This document shows positions 8,212 through 16,030 of a stretch of DNA of 64,000 nucleotides, in pieces. How positions within the stretch are numbered: position 1 is the stretch's first letter; each line of letters opens with the position of its first letter. Source of the DNA: Betaproteobacteria bacterium (GTDB taxonomy: Bacteria > Pseudomonadota > Gammaproteobacteria > Burkholderiales > SG8-39). The translations under genes were made by a program, and so were the position numbers. A model generated the notes under the pieces. That model worked only from the letters and a program-made list of their open reading frames with translations, did no database searches and was not told the origin of the DNA. The DNA lies in assembly GCA_004297625.1 (NCBI GenBank), contig SCTY01000071.1, positions 62,001 through 126,000 on the forward strand, in the 5' to 3' direction.

Positions 8212-9183
8212 ATGAAAAAGACAGTCCTGTTCTTCATGCTGGCGGCGGCTTTCGGCACCGCGCAGGCCGCCGACAAGATCCGCGCGGCCGGCAATTTCGC
8301 CATCGAGCACTCGAGCAGCAAGGCGATGGAGGTGTTCAAGTCCGATCTCGCCAAGCTGACCGCGAGCGAGCTCCAGGTCGATCTTTTCCCGGCCATGCAG
8401 CTCGGCGGCGCGAAGGAGAACGTCGACGGCGTGCGCGCCGGCACGATCTTCATGACCTGGGTCGGCACGGCGTTCCTCTCCGGCATCGTTCCGGAGATGG
8501 AAGCCGTCTCGGTGCCTTTCGTGTTCAAGGACCGCGCTGCCGCGTTCCGCGCCGTCGACGGCCGGGTGGGCCGGCTCCTCGACCAGAAGCTCGGCGAAAA
8601 AGGCTTCGTCTCGCTCGGCTGGATGGAGCTCGGCTCGCGCCACGTGACGAACAGCAAGCATCCGATCAAGGCGCTCGCCGATTTCAAGGGCCTGAAGATC
8701 CGCCTGCAGCCCAACGAGACGCACCTCGCGACCTTCCGCGCCCTCGGCGCGAATCCGGTCGCGATGGACGTGAAGGAGCTCTACTCCGCCCTGCAGCAGG
8801 GCGTGGTCGACGGGCAGGAGAACCCGTACTCGATCATCCTCGCGAACCGCTACTTCGAGGTGCAGAAATACGTTTCCGACACCGGGCACTTCTTCGACTT
8901 CATCAACATCGTCGCGAACAAGCGGCAGTTCGAGGGCATGAAGCCGGAATACCAGAAGGCGATCCGCCAGGCGATGTCCTCCGCGATAGCCGCGCAGCGC
9001 AAGACGGCACGCGAGGGCGACGCGGCGGCGCTCGCCGAGCTGCGCAAGCACGGCATGCAGTTCGACCCGGTGAGCCCGGCGCTGCGCGCAGCGATGCGCA
9101 AGGCGACCGCGGGGGTGGTCGACAACGTGAAGAAGCGCGCCGGCGCGCCGCTCGTCGAAGCGGTGCTGAAGGAAGCGAAGTAG
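8212..9183 (+). CDS. TRAP transporter solute-binding protein (DctP family), system 2
   Basis: 323 residues with a signal peptide ending FGTAQA. Typical DctP elements are visible: FPAMQLGGAKENVDGVRAGT, the arginine-bearing DFKGLKIRLQPNETHL, then LGANPVAMDVKELYSALQQG and VVDGQENPYSII. It is clearly a canonical DctP, more so than the system 1 protein, and the two share little sequence. A strong AAAGGAGG site precedes ATG 8212. Second of two consecutive TRAP systems in one operon, likely for a different but related carboxylate. Confidence 0.95.
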   Translation: MKKTVLFFMLAAAFGTAQAADKIRAAGNFAIEHSSSKAMEVFKSDLAKLTASELQVDLFPAMQLGGAKENVDGVRAGTIFMTWVGTAFLSGIVPEMEAVSVPFVFKDRAAAFRAVDGRVGRLLDQKLGEKGFVSLGWMELGSRHVTNSKHPIKALADFKGLKIRLQPNETHLATFRALGANPVAMDVKELYSALQQGVVDGQENPYSIILANRYFEVQKYVSDTGHFFDFINIVANKRQFEGMKPEYQKAIRQAMSSAIAAQRKTAREGDAAALAELRKHGMQFDPVSPALRAAMRKATAGVVDNVKKRAGAPLVEAVLKEAK

Positions 9184-9192
9184 GGCAGGGGC

Positions 9193-9675
9193 ATGCGCGC
9201 GCTGGGGCCGCTGGACCGGGGAGTGGCCTGGGTCATCGCGGCCGTGATGGCCGTCATGGTGGCCGTGGTGTCGATCCAGGTCGCTTACCGCTACGGCCTG
9301 AACGGCTCGTTCGACTGGGCGGACGAGATATCGCGCCTCGCGTTCGTGTGGACGGTGTTCCTCGCCGTGCCGCTCGGGCTCAAGCAGGGCGCGCACATCG
9401 GCATCGAGCTGGTCGTGCAGCGGCTGCCGGAGAACGCGCGCGGAGCGCTCTACCGGCTGATGAGCGCGCTCGCCGTGGTGCTCATGCTTACCGTGGCCTG
9501 GCAGGCCGCGGTGCTCGTAACCCAGCAGTGGGATGAAATGCTCCCCACCATCCCGCTGAGCAGCGCGCTTTTCATGGTGCCGGTCGCCTGGAGCGCCGTG
9601 CACAGCGCCGTGCATCTCGCGGTTCTCGCCGGCACGGGGCGCGTCCCGAGGCCGTCTGCCGCGTCCGGCGAATGA
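9193..9675 (+). CDS. TRAP transporter small permease (DctQ family), system 2
   Basis: 160 residues with four predicted helices. The motif VQVAYRYGLNGSFDWADEISRLAF-like region (VAYRYGLNGSFDWADEI) is the conserved DctQ signature, followed by GLKQGAHIGIELVVQRLP. It starts 9 bp after the system 2 binding-protein stop and its stop overlaps the DctM start by 4 bp, as in system 1. It pairs with the downstream DctM. Confidence 0.92.
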   Translation: MRALGPLDRGVAWVIAAVMAVMVAVVSIQVAYRYGLNGSFDWADEISRLAFVWTVFLAVPLGLKQGAHIGIELVVQRLPENARGALYRLMSALAVVLMLTVAWQAAVLVTQQWDEMLPTIPLSSALFMVPVAWSAVHSAVHLAVLAGTGRVPRPSAASGE

Positions 9676-10952
9676 GCTATCTCATCCTCGCGATATTTCT
9701 CGGGCTGGCGGTGCTCGGCATGCCGCTCGCCTTCGCGCTCGGCTCGGCGGCGCTGGCGGCGCTGCTCTTCATGGGCATCGACGTCAACATGCTGCCGCAG
9801 CGCATGATGCATTCGGTGAATTCCTTTCCGCTGATGGCGATTCCGTTCTTCATGCTCGCCGGCGAGCTGATGCTCAAGGCGGGCATCATGGAGCGGCTGG
9901 TCGAGTTCGCGAACGCGTTCATCGGTCGCGTGCGCGGCGGGCTGGCGCACGTCACGCTGCTTTCCGGCGCCGGCCTCGCCACGGTGTCCGGCACGGCGGT
10001 CGCGGACGCGAGCGCGCTTTCCGCCACGCTGGTGCCCGCGCTCGAGAAGTCCTATGGCCGCGGCTTCGCCACGGCGATCGTCGCTGCCGCGGCGAACCTC
10101 GGCCCGATCATCCCGCCGAGCGCGGCGATGATCGTCTACGCCTACATGGCGGGCTCCACCGTGTCGGTGGGCGGGCTGTTTCTCGCCGGGGTGGTCCCCG
10201 GGCTGCTGATCGCCGGCGGAATGATGGCGATCTGCAGCATCATCGCCCACCGGCGCAACTACCCGCTGACCGGCGAGGCGATCAGCCTGCGCAACATCTT
10301 CTTTCAGCTCAAGCGCTCGCTGATCGTGTTCCTCATGCCGGTGGTCGTGCTGGGCGGGATCATCGGCGGCGCTTTCACCGCAACCGAGGGCGCCGCGATC
10401 GCGGTGGTCTATGCGCTGTTCATCGGCTTCTTCATCACCCGCAAGCTCAGGCTCTCCGATCTTCCGGCGCTTTTCGTGCGCGCAGCGATCACCACCGCGG
10501 TGGTGGGGGCCCTGATCGCCTTCGCCTCGGCCGTCACTTTTCTCTTCACCGTGGACCTGCTGCCGCAGCAGCTCGCCGAAGCGCTGCGCGCGCTCACCGA
10601 CAACCGCCTGGTCTTCAACCTCATCGTGGCGGTAATGCTCTTCGTAGTCGGCATGTTCATGGAATCGAACGCGGCTTACATCATGCTCGTGCCGCTGTTT
10701 CACCCGCTCGCGATCTCGTTCGGCATCGATCCGCTGCACTTCGCGTTTCTCTTCGTGCTGAACCTGGTGATCGGCATGCTCACGCCGCCGGTCGGCGTGG
10801 TGCTGTTCGTCGTGTGCGGCATCACGCACGTCAAGATGCGCGAGCTGATGCGCCACGTGTGGCCGTTCGTCGCGCTGATGTACGGCGTGCTGATCGCCTG
10901 CATGCTTTTCCCGCCGCTGGTCACCGCGCTGCCGCATTGGGCCGGCTATTGA
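9672..10952 (+). CDS. TRAP transporter large permease (DctM family), system 2
   Basis: 426 residues with about 12 hydrophobic helices. Conserved DctM elements: NSFPLMAIPFFMLAGELM, LATVSGTAVADASALSATLVP, AANLGPIIPPSAAMIVYAY, the GGAFTATEGAAIAVVYAL motif, and LTPPVGVVLFVVCGI near the end. It imports the solute of the system 2 binding protein. The next gene, a racemase/decarboxylase-like enzyme, starts 26 bp downstream and is probably cotranscribed. Confidence 0.96.
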   Translation: MSYLILAIFLGLAVLGMPLAFALGSAALAALLFMGIDVNMLPQRMMHSVNSFPLMAIPFFMLAGELMLKAGIMERLVEFANAFIGRVRGGLAHVTLLSGAGLATVSGTAVADASALSATLVPALEKSYGRGFATAIVAAAANLGPIIPPSAAMIVYAYMAGSTVSVGGLFLAGVVPGLLIAGGMMAICSIIAHRRNYPLTGEAISLRNIFFQLKRSLIVFLMPVVVLGGIIGGAFTATEGAAIAVVYALFIGFFITRKLRLSDLPALFVRAAITTAVVGALIAFASAVTFLFTVDLLPQQLAEALRALTDNRLVFNLIVAVMLFVVGMFMESNAAYIMLVPLFHPLAISFGIDPLHFAFLFVLNLVIGMLTPPVGVVLFVVCGITHVKMRELMRHVWPFVALMYGVLIACMLFPPLVTALPHWAGY

Positions 10953-10978
10953 ACGCTTCCTTCACCAGAGAGAGATAA

Positions 10979-11704
10979 ATGACCCGACGCGTGCTCCTCG
11001 GCATGCTGACCCCTTCGTCGAATACGGCGCTCGAGCCGCTCACGACCGCGATGCTCGCCGGCGTGCCGCAGGCGACGGCGCATTTCGGCCGCTTCCGCGT
11101 CACCGAGATCTCGCTCGCGTCGCACGCGCTCGGCCAGTTCGACAACCGCAAGATCATCGAGGCGGCCGAGCTTCTCGCCGACGCCAAGGTCGGCGCCATC
11201 GCCTGGAACGGTACGTCCGCGGGATGGCTCGGCCTCCAGGCGGACGAGAGGCTGTGCGCCGACATCACCGCCGCGACGAAAACTCCCGCGTGCACTTCGA
11301 CGCTCGCGCTGCGCGAGATCATGCGCAGCCGCGGCCACAAGACCCTCGGCCTGGTCACGCCGTACGTCGACGCGATCCAGGAGCGCATCGCCGCCCACTT
11401 CGGGGCCGAGGGCATGAAGGTGACGGCGGAGCGCCACCTCGGCATTTCGGCCAACTGGGATTTCTCCGAAGTGAGCGAGGCCGAGCTCACGCGCATGGTG
11501 CGCGAGGTGGCGGCCGCGAAGCCCGATGCGATCACGACGTTCTGCACCAACTTGCGGGCCGCGCATCTCGTCGACCGGTGGGAGCGCGAATTCGGCATTC
11601 CCGTCTACGATTCGATCTCCACCGCGGTGTGGAAGGCGCTCAGGATCTGCGGCGTCGACCCGCGCGGCATCCGGGGATGGGGACGCCTCTTCGAGCAGAA
11701 CTGA
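10979..11704 (+). CDS. maleate isomerase / arylmalonate decarboxylase-like enzyme (Asp/Glu racemase superfamily)
   Basis: 241 residues. The N-terminal LLGMLTPSSNTALEPLT is the signature of the maleate cis-trans isomerase and arylmalonate decarboxylase branch. At the first active-site position, where racemases and maleate isomerase have Cys, this protein has WNGTSAGW (residues 76-83). The second cysteine is present as TTFCTNL (C189). A Gly-Thr-Ser first loop with only the second Cys is the arrangement of arylmalonate decarboxylase, so decarboxylation or a one-cysteine mechanism should be considered. It is followed after two bases by a hydantoinase-type gene and preceded by two TRAP importers. 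Confidence 0.8.
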   Translation: MTRRVLLGMLTPSSNTALEPLTTAMLAGVPQATAHFGRFRVTEISLASHALGQFDNRKIIEAAELLADAKVGAIAWNGTSAGWLGLQADERLCADITAATKTPACTSTLALREIMRSRGHKTLGLVTPYVDAIQERIAAHFGAEGMKVTAERHLGISANWDFSEVSEAELTRMVREVAAAKPDAITTFCTNLRAAHLVDRWEREFGIPVYDSISTAVWKALRICGVDPRGIRGWGRLFEQN

Positions 11705-11706
11705 CC

Positions 11707-13122
11707 GTGGAACGCTTCGATCTCGTGATTCGGGGCGGCACGGTGGCCACCGCGGCGGATGTCGTGCGCTGCGACGTCGGCGTGCGCGGCGGGCGCGTCG
11801 CAGCGCTTGGGACTGATCTTCCAAAAGGAACCCGGGAGATCGATGCGCGCGAGCTGGTCGTCACGCCGGGCGGCGTCGACGGGCATTGCCACATGGACCA
11901 GCCGATGCCCGCGCCGATGAAAATGGCCGACGACTTCGCCAGCGGCACGCTGTCCGCGGCCTGCGGCGGCACGACCACCGTGATTCCCTTTGCGGCGCAG
12001 GTGAAAGGCCAGTCGATCGCCGCGGCGGTCGAGGACTATCACCGGCGCGCCGACGGGCGAGCGTACGTCGATTACGCCTTCCACCTCATCGTCACCGACC
12101 CGACCGAGCAGGTGCTGCGCGCGGAGCTGCCGCGGCTCATCCGCTCGGGCTACACGTCCTTCAAGATGTACATGACGTACGACGATCTCAAGCTGAACGA
12201 CCGGCAGATCCTCGACGTCCTGGCGCTGGCGCGCCGCGAAGGCGCCATGCCGATGATCCACGCGGAGAACGCCGACTGCATCGCCTGGCTCACCGACGTT
12301 CTCGAGCGCGCGGGTCACATTGCGCCGCGCTACCACGCCGACTCGCGCCCGCGCGTCGTCGAGCGCGAGGCGACGCACCGCGCGATTTCGCTCGCCGAGC
12401 TCGTCGACGTGCCGCTTCTCATCGTGCATGTCTCGGGCGCCGAGGCGATGGAGCAGATCCGCTGGGCGCAGTCGCGCGGCCTGCGCGTCTACGGCGAGAC
12501 CTGCCCGCAGTACCTGTTCCTCACCGAAGAGCAGCTCGCCGGCGAGGGCTACGAGGGCGCGAAGTGCGTCTGCAGCCCGCCGCCGCGCGACAAGGCGAAC
12601 CAGCGTGCGATCTGGCAGGGCATCGCCTCGGGCGTGTTCCAGGTCTTCTCGTCGGATCACGCGCCGTTCGGCTACGAGGATCCGCACGGCAAGAAGCCGG
12701 GCGGCAAGTCCGTGCCGTTCCGCTATATCCCGAACGGCATTCCGGGCATCGAAACGCGCCTGCCGCTCCTTTTCTCGGAAGGCGTCGGCAAGGGACGCAT
12801 CGACCTGCAGACCTTCGTCGCGCTCACGTCCACCAATCCGGCAAAGATCTACGGGCTCTATCCGCGCAAAGGCACGATCGCGGTCGGCGGCGACGCCGAT
12901 TTCACGCTCTGGGATCCGCAGCGCGAGGTCACGATCACCAATTCAGCGCTGCACCATAACGTCGATTACACGCCGTACGAGGGAATGCGGCTCAAGGGCT
13001 GGCCGAAGCTCACCGTTTCGCGTGGCGAGATCGTCTTCGCCGACGGCCGCGCCGACGCCGCGCGTGGGCGCGGGCAGTTTCTTGCCTGCGCGTTGCCTCA
13101 GGCTGCCAAAGCTGCGGATTAA
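11707..13122 (+). CDS. dihydropyrimidinase / D-hydantoinase family cyclic amidohydrolase
   Basis: 471 residues from GTG 11707, two bases after the previous stop. An amidohydrolase TIM barrel with the binuclear metal centre: PGGVDGHCHMDQP (HxH with Cys instead of the usual Thr), the carboxylated lysine in SFKMYMTY, the histidines in HAEN and IVHVSG, and the aspartate in SSDHAPFGYEDP. This family opens cyclic ureides and imides such as hydantoins and dihydropyrimidines. Together with the racemase/decarboxylase-like gene and two TRAP importers it suggests use of an imported cyclic amide or its acid. Ends six bases before the convergent nucleotidyltransferase gene. Confidence 0.93.
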   Translation: MERFDLVIRGGTVATAADVVRCDVGVRGGRVAALGTDLPKGTREIDARELVVTPGGVDGHCHMDQPMPAPMKMADDFASGTLSAACGGTTTVIPFAAQVKGQSIAAAVEDYHRRADGRAYVDYAFHLIVTDPTEQVLRAELPRLIRSGYTSFKMYMTYDDLKLNDRQILDVLALARREGAMPMIHAENADCIAWLTDVLERAGHIAPRYHADSRPRVVEREATHRAISLAELVDVPLLIVHVSGAEAMEQIRWAQSRGLRVYGETCPQYLFLTEEQLAGEGYEGAKCVCSPPPRDKANQRAIWQGIASGVFQVFSSDHAPFGYEDPHGKKPGGKSVPFRYIPNGIPGIETRLPLLFSEGVGKGRIDLQTFVALTSTNPAKIYGLYPRKGTIAVGGDADFTLWDPQREVTITNSALHHNVDYTPYEGMRLKGWPKLTVSRGEIVFADGRADAARGRGQFLACALPQAAKAAD

Positions 13123-13128
13123 GCCAAT

Positions 13129-14169
13129 CTATCTTGCAAGCTTGAGCAGCGCTTCTGCGCCTTGCGCGTGAATATCCACGAGTCGTTTCGCGGCGATGCG
13201 CGCCGCGCGCTTTACCCGAAGCCTGCCGGCGGCAGGCATGCGGCGAAAGAGCTCGCTCAGCCGTCCCGGCGTTTCTTCCTCCAACGCCGCAGCCAAAGTC
13301 GCGGCTTGATCGAGATCCTTGCCTGTTTTACCACGGTCGAACGTTCTCGACTGAGACGCAAACAACTTGTGAAGGACGAAGCGCTCGGGAGAGGGCAGCT
13401 TCACCGGAATGACCTGATTCGGGCTCAGTATGATTCCCTCGAGCGGCTCCGCGATCAGAAAATCGAGCAAGGGGACCGCCTGCGCATGCGCCTGCAGCTC
13501 TTTTACGGCGACCAGCTCCCCGACCCGCTTGCCCGGAATCAGAAGATCCACGGCCAGCGTCTCGGCGCCCGGAAGCTTGAACGATGCGGACGGCCGGTGC
13601 GAGGGCATGCCGGGTACCGGAACGAACGGCAGGCCCGATTCCTTGAGAAGGTGATGGAATGTGGCGCCGTCCGGAAGGGCGACGGCGAGCGGCGCAGACC
13701 TCGCGACGTCGATGTCCTGCGTCTTGTATCCGGGCGCGAGAACGCCCAATTCGTTGAGCAGCGCGCCGTACGCGTGCGCGCCGACGAGCGTCAGTCCGGC
13801 CTGGATGAGGCCCCGGTTGAAGAACACCTCGAGCACCGCGGCCGCCTTGCGCTCCATCCGCTGGTAGCCGAGCAGCCGCAGCGTTCCCGAGCCCGACGCG
13901 AGCGCTCTGGCGAGATCGATCTCCGCCCTCAGCGCCTGCAGCCTCGTCTCGCCGATGGAGGCTTCCGGCCCGAGGTACTCGTCGACCTTGCGGCCGTCGA
14001 CGCGGATGTACTCGCGCACCCAGTAGCGCTTTCCCGACTGGGTGCGCTGCTTGAGTATCCCGGGCGTGCCGTTCAGCACGCGCTTCTGCGCGCGAGCGAG
14101 CTGCTTCAGCTCCTGGTACTTCGTCTGGCTGACCGGGTCGTGGCGGCGGAATAGGGAGCGCACGGGCAA
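13129..14169 (-). CDS. GSU2403-type nucleotidyltransferase-fold protein
   Basis: 346 residues from TTG 14169 (a GTG at 14163 is an alternative). Both follow a GGAGGT site that is one arm of a palindrome. The N-terminal 120 residues hold a basic helical region with KQRTQSGKRYWVREYIRVDG. The nucleotidyltransferase core has TLVGAHAYGALL (residues 127-138) and KTQDIDVA, where DID gives the metal-binding aspartates. The family is related to AbiEii-like and minimal nucleotidyltransferases of toxin or tRNA-modifying systems, but its target is unknown. No partner antitoxin gene is adjacent. It is convergent with the hydantoinase and divergent from the oxidoreductase. Confidence 0.8.
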   Translation of the reverse strand: MPVRSLFRRHDPVSQTKYQELKQLARAQKRVLNGTPGILKQRTQSGKRYWVREYIRVDGRKVDEYLGPEASIGETRLQALRAEIDLARALASGSGTLRLLGYQRMERKAAAVLEVFFNRGLIQAGLTLVGAHAYGALLNELGVLAPGYKTQDIDVARSAPLAVALPDGATFHHLLKESGLPFVPVPGMPSHRPSASFKLPGAETLAVDLLIPGKRVGELVAVKELQAHAQAVPLLDFLIAEPLEGIILSPNQVIPVKLPSPERFVLHKLFASQSRTFDRGKTGKDLDQAATLAAALEEETPGRLSELFRRMPAAGRLRVKRAARIAAKRLVDIHAQGAEALLKLAR

Positions 14170-14175
14170 GCTTTA

Positions 14176-14197
14176 CCTCCAATCCGCGGATTGGAGG
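14176..14197. promoter_or_regulatory. perfect 22-bp palindrome (proximal) at the nucleotidyltransferase start
   Basis: Perfect inverted repeat with 11-bp arms; the left arm reads CCTCCAATCCG. On the minus strand its GGAGG is the ribosome site of the nucleotidyltransferase gene, 5-11 bases before the candidate start codons. It shares the CCTCCAAT half-site with the larger palindrome 39 bp away (centre to centre). Confidence 0.75.
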
Positions 14198-14209
14198 GGA
14201 GATTGCCAT

Positions 14210-14241
14210 TTTTACCTCCAATTTGCAAATTGGAGGTAAAA
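14210..14241. promoter_or_regulatory. perfect 32-bp palindrome (distal) between divergent genes
   Basis: Perfect inverted repeat with 16-bp arms; the left arm reads TTTTACCTCCAATTTG. It contains the same ACCTCCAAT/ATTGGAGGT core as the proximal palindrome. On the minus strand it places GGAGG five bases before an ATG (14209) that opens a short out-of-frame peptide before the nucleotidyltransferase. It could act as a DNA operator or as an RNA hairpin hiding the ribosome site. Confidence 0.75.
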
Positions 14242-14266
14242 CCGCCGCACGGGTAGACTGCCGCCG

Positions 14267-15274
14267 TTGCGCGCGCTCGTCTGCCACCGGTTCGGCGATT
14301 ACCATGACCTGAAGGTCGAGGAGTTTCCTGCGCCGCGGCTGCCCGCGCGCGGCGTGCGCATTGCCGTCGAATACGCGAGCCTGAGCCACTCGATCAAGCT
14401 CTGGGTGGCCGGCAAGTACCAAGTGAAGCCGCCGCTGCCCTTCGTCCCCGGAGCCGAGGTCGTCGGGCGCGTGATCGAGACGGCGCCGGAGGTCGCGGCA
14501 TGCCGGGCGGGCGATCGCGTGATGGCGATCATCGGCTGGGGCGCTTACGCCGAGCAGGCGGTAAGCCCCGAGTCCACGGTGTACCCGCTGCCCGACTCGA
14601 TCGATTCGGCGGCGGCGCTGCATCTCGGGGTCTCGTATTGCACCGCTTACGGCGGACTGCGCTGGCGGGCAGGCCTGCAGGCCGGCGAGACGCTGCTCGT
14701 TCTTGGCGCGGCCGGCGGCGTCGGCCTTGCGGCGGTCGAAACAGGCAAAGCGCTCGGCGCGCGCGTGATCGCCGCCGCGGGCGGTGCCGAGAAATGCGCG
14801 CTCGCGCGCGAGCACGGCGCCGATGCGACGATCGATTACAAGAGCGAAGACCTGCGCGAGGCGCTTCGCCGCCTGACCGCGAATCGCGGCGTGGACGTGG
14901 TGTTCGACCCGATCGGCGGCGCGCTTTCGGAAGCCGCGCTGCGCAGCCTCGTGCCGGGCGGCAGGCTGGTCGTCATCGGCTTCGCGAGCGGAGCGATGCC
15001 GAAAATCGAGCCGAACATCCTGCTCGTCAAGAACGTCTCGGTGCTCGGCTTCAACTTCGGCCTCTACGTCGGCTGGTCGCCGGTCGACGAGCGCAGCCGC
15101 TGCGAGCCGCAGGTGCGCTCGCTCTTGCGGCAGCTGTTCGACTGGCATGCCGCCGGCAGGATTCGCCCGCTCGCTGCGCACGTCTATCCGCTCGAGCGCT
15201 TCTGCGAGGCGCTGGACGCGCTGCACGCGCGCCGCACCGTCGGCAAGGTGGTCCTTCGCGTCGCTTCCCGATAG
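14267..15274 (+). CDS. NADPH:quinone oxidoreductase-like protein (zinc-free MDR family)
   Basis: 335 residues from TTG 14267. Medium-chain dehydrogenase/reductase: N-terminal GroES-like domain with PLPFVPGAEVVGRV and GDRVMAIIGWGAYAE, then a Rossmann domain with LVLGAAGGVGLAAVETGKALGARVIAAA. The phrase VDVVFDPIGGALSEAALR is typical of quinone oxidoreductases. Zinc-ligand cysteines of alcohol dehydrogenases are absent. It is followed 9 bp later by an SDR gene, likely in one operon. Substrate unknown; acyl-CoA or quinone reduction are both possible in this branch. Confidence 0.9.
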   Translation: MRALVCHRFGDYHDLKVEEFPAPRLPARGVRIAVEYASLSHSIKLWVAGKYQVKPPLPFVPGAEVVGRVIETAPEVAACRAGDRVMAIIGWGAYAEQAVSPESTVYPLPDSIDSAAALHLGVSYCTAYGGLRWRAGLQAGETLLVLGAAGGVGLAAVETGKALGARVIAAAGGAEKCALAREHGADATIDYKSEDLREALRRLTANRGVDVVFDPIGGALSEAALRSLVPGGRLVVIGFASGAMPKIEPNILLVKNVSVLGFNFGLYVGWSPVDERSRCEPQVRSLLRQLFDWHAAGRIRPLAAHVYPLERFCEALDALHARRTVGKVVLRVASR

Positions 15275-15283
15275 ACTGCCCCG

Positions 15284-16030
15284 ATGGCGAGAAAACTTGA
15301 AAACCGGACGGCGCTCGTCACCGGTGCGAACCGCGGTATCGGCCTGGCGATCGCCAAGGCTTACGCAAGCGAAGGAGCGAAGGTGCTGCTCGCGGGGAGG
15401 AACGAGGCGGCGCTGAAGCGCTTGCAGGCCGAGATCGCCGCCGCGGGCGGCCAGGCGAAGGTGTTCGCCGCCGACCTGGAGGACGCGGCGTCGGTGCGCG
15501 CGCTCGCGGCTTCCATCAAGCGCGAGTTCCCATCTCTCGACGTCTTCGTTGCCAACGCCGCCTCGCTCGGCGCGCGTGTGCCGCTCGTCCGCTACCCCCT
15601 CGAAACGTGGCGCCAGAGCCTCCGCATCAACGTGGAAGCGAACCTGATCCTGCTCGGCGAGCTCGACGCCCTCTTCAAGGCTTCGGACTCGGCGCGCATC
15701 ATCCTGCTCTCGGCGAACGTCGCGACGCAGGGCAAGGCGACGACCGGCTCCTACGCGGTGAGCAAGGCGGCGCTCGAGGCGATGGCGCGCATCTACATCG
15801 TCGAATCCAAGGGAACGCCGATCCGCGTCAACATCGTGAGCCCCGGGCCGACGCGCACCGAGATGCGCGCGCGCGCGGCGCCTGAAGAGAACCCGATGTC
15901 CATCAAGCCGCCCGAGGCGCTCGCGCCGCTCTTCGTCGAGCTCGCCACGCGCGAATGCCAGCGCCAGGGCGAGTGGCTCAACGCCGACGACTGGCTCGCC
16001 GGGCGCACCGCCGCCGCGCGGCCCGTCTAG
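15284..16030 (+). CDS. short-chain dehydrogenase/reductase (SDR), paralogue A
   Basis: 248 residues with the classical SDR features: cofactor motif TGANRGIGLA near residue 14, the ANAAS strand (a variant of NAG), and catalytic YAVSK preceded by SAN. PGPTRTEMRARAAPEENPMSIK and a QGEWLNADDWLAG ending are shared with the second SDR at 17.8 kb, to which it is clearly paralogous. It is cotranscribed with the oxidoreductase upstream. Its TAG stop shares the CTAG with the convergent FAH-family gene. Substrate unknown. Confidence 0.9.
   Translation: MARKLENRTALVTGANRGIGLAIAKAYASEGAKVLLAGRNEAALKRLQAEIAAAGGQAKVFAADLEDAASVRALAASIKREFPSLDVFVANAASLGARVPLVRYPLETWRQSLRINVEANLILLGELDALFKASDSARIILLSANVATQGKATTGSYAVSKAALEAMARIYIVESKGTPIRVNIVSPGPTRTEMRARAAPEENPMSIKPPEALAPLFVELATRECQRQGEWLNADDWLAGRTAAARPV

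Noticed and set aside
16027..16030. CTAG shared by two stop codons as a possible special site
   Set aside because: A simple consequence of convergent genes that both end in TAG; no wider symmetry.
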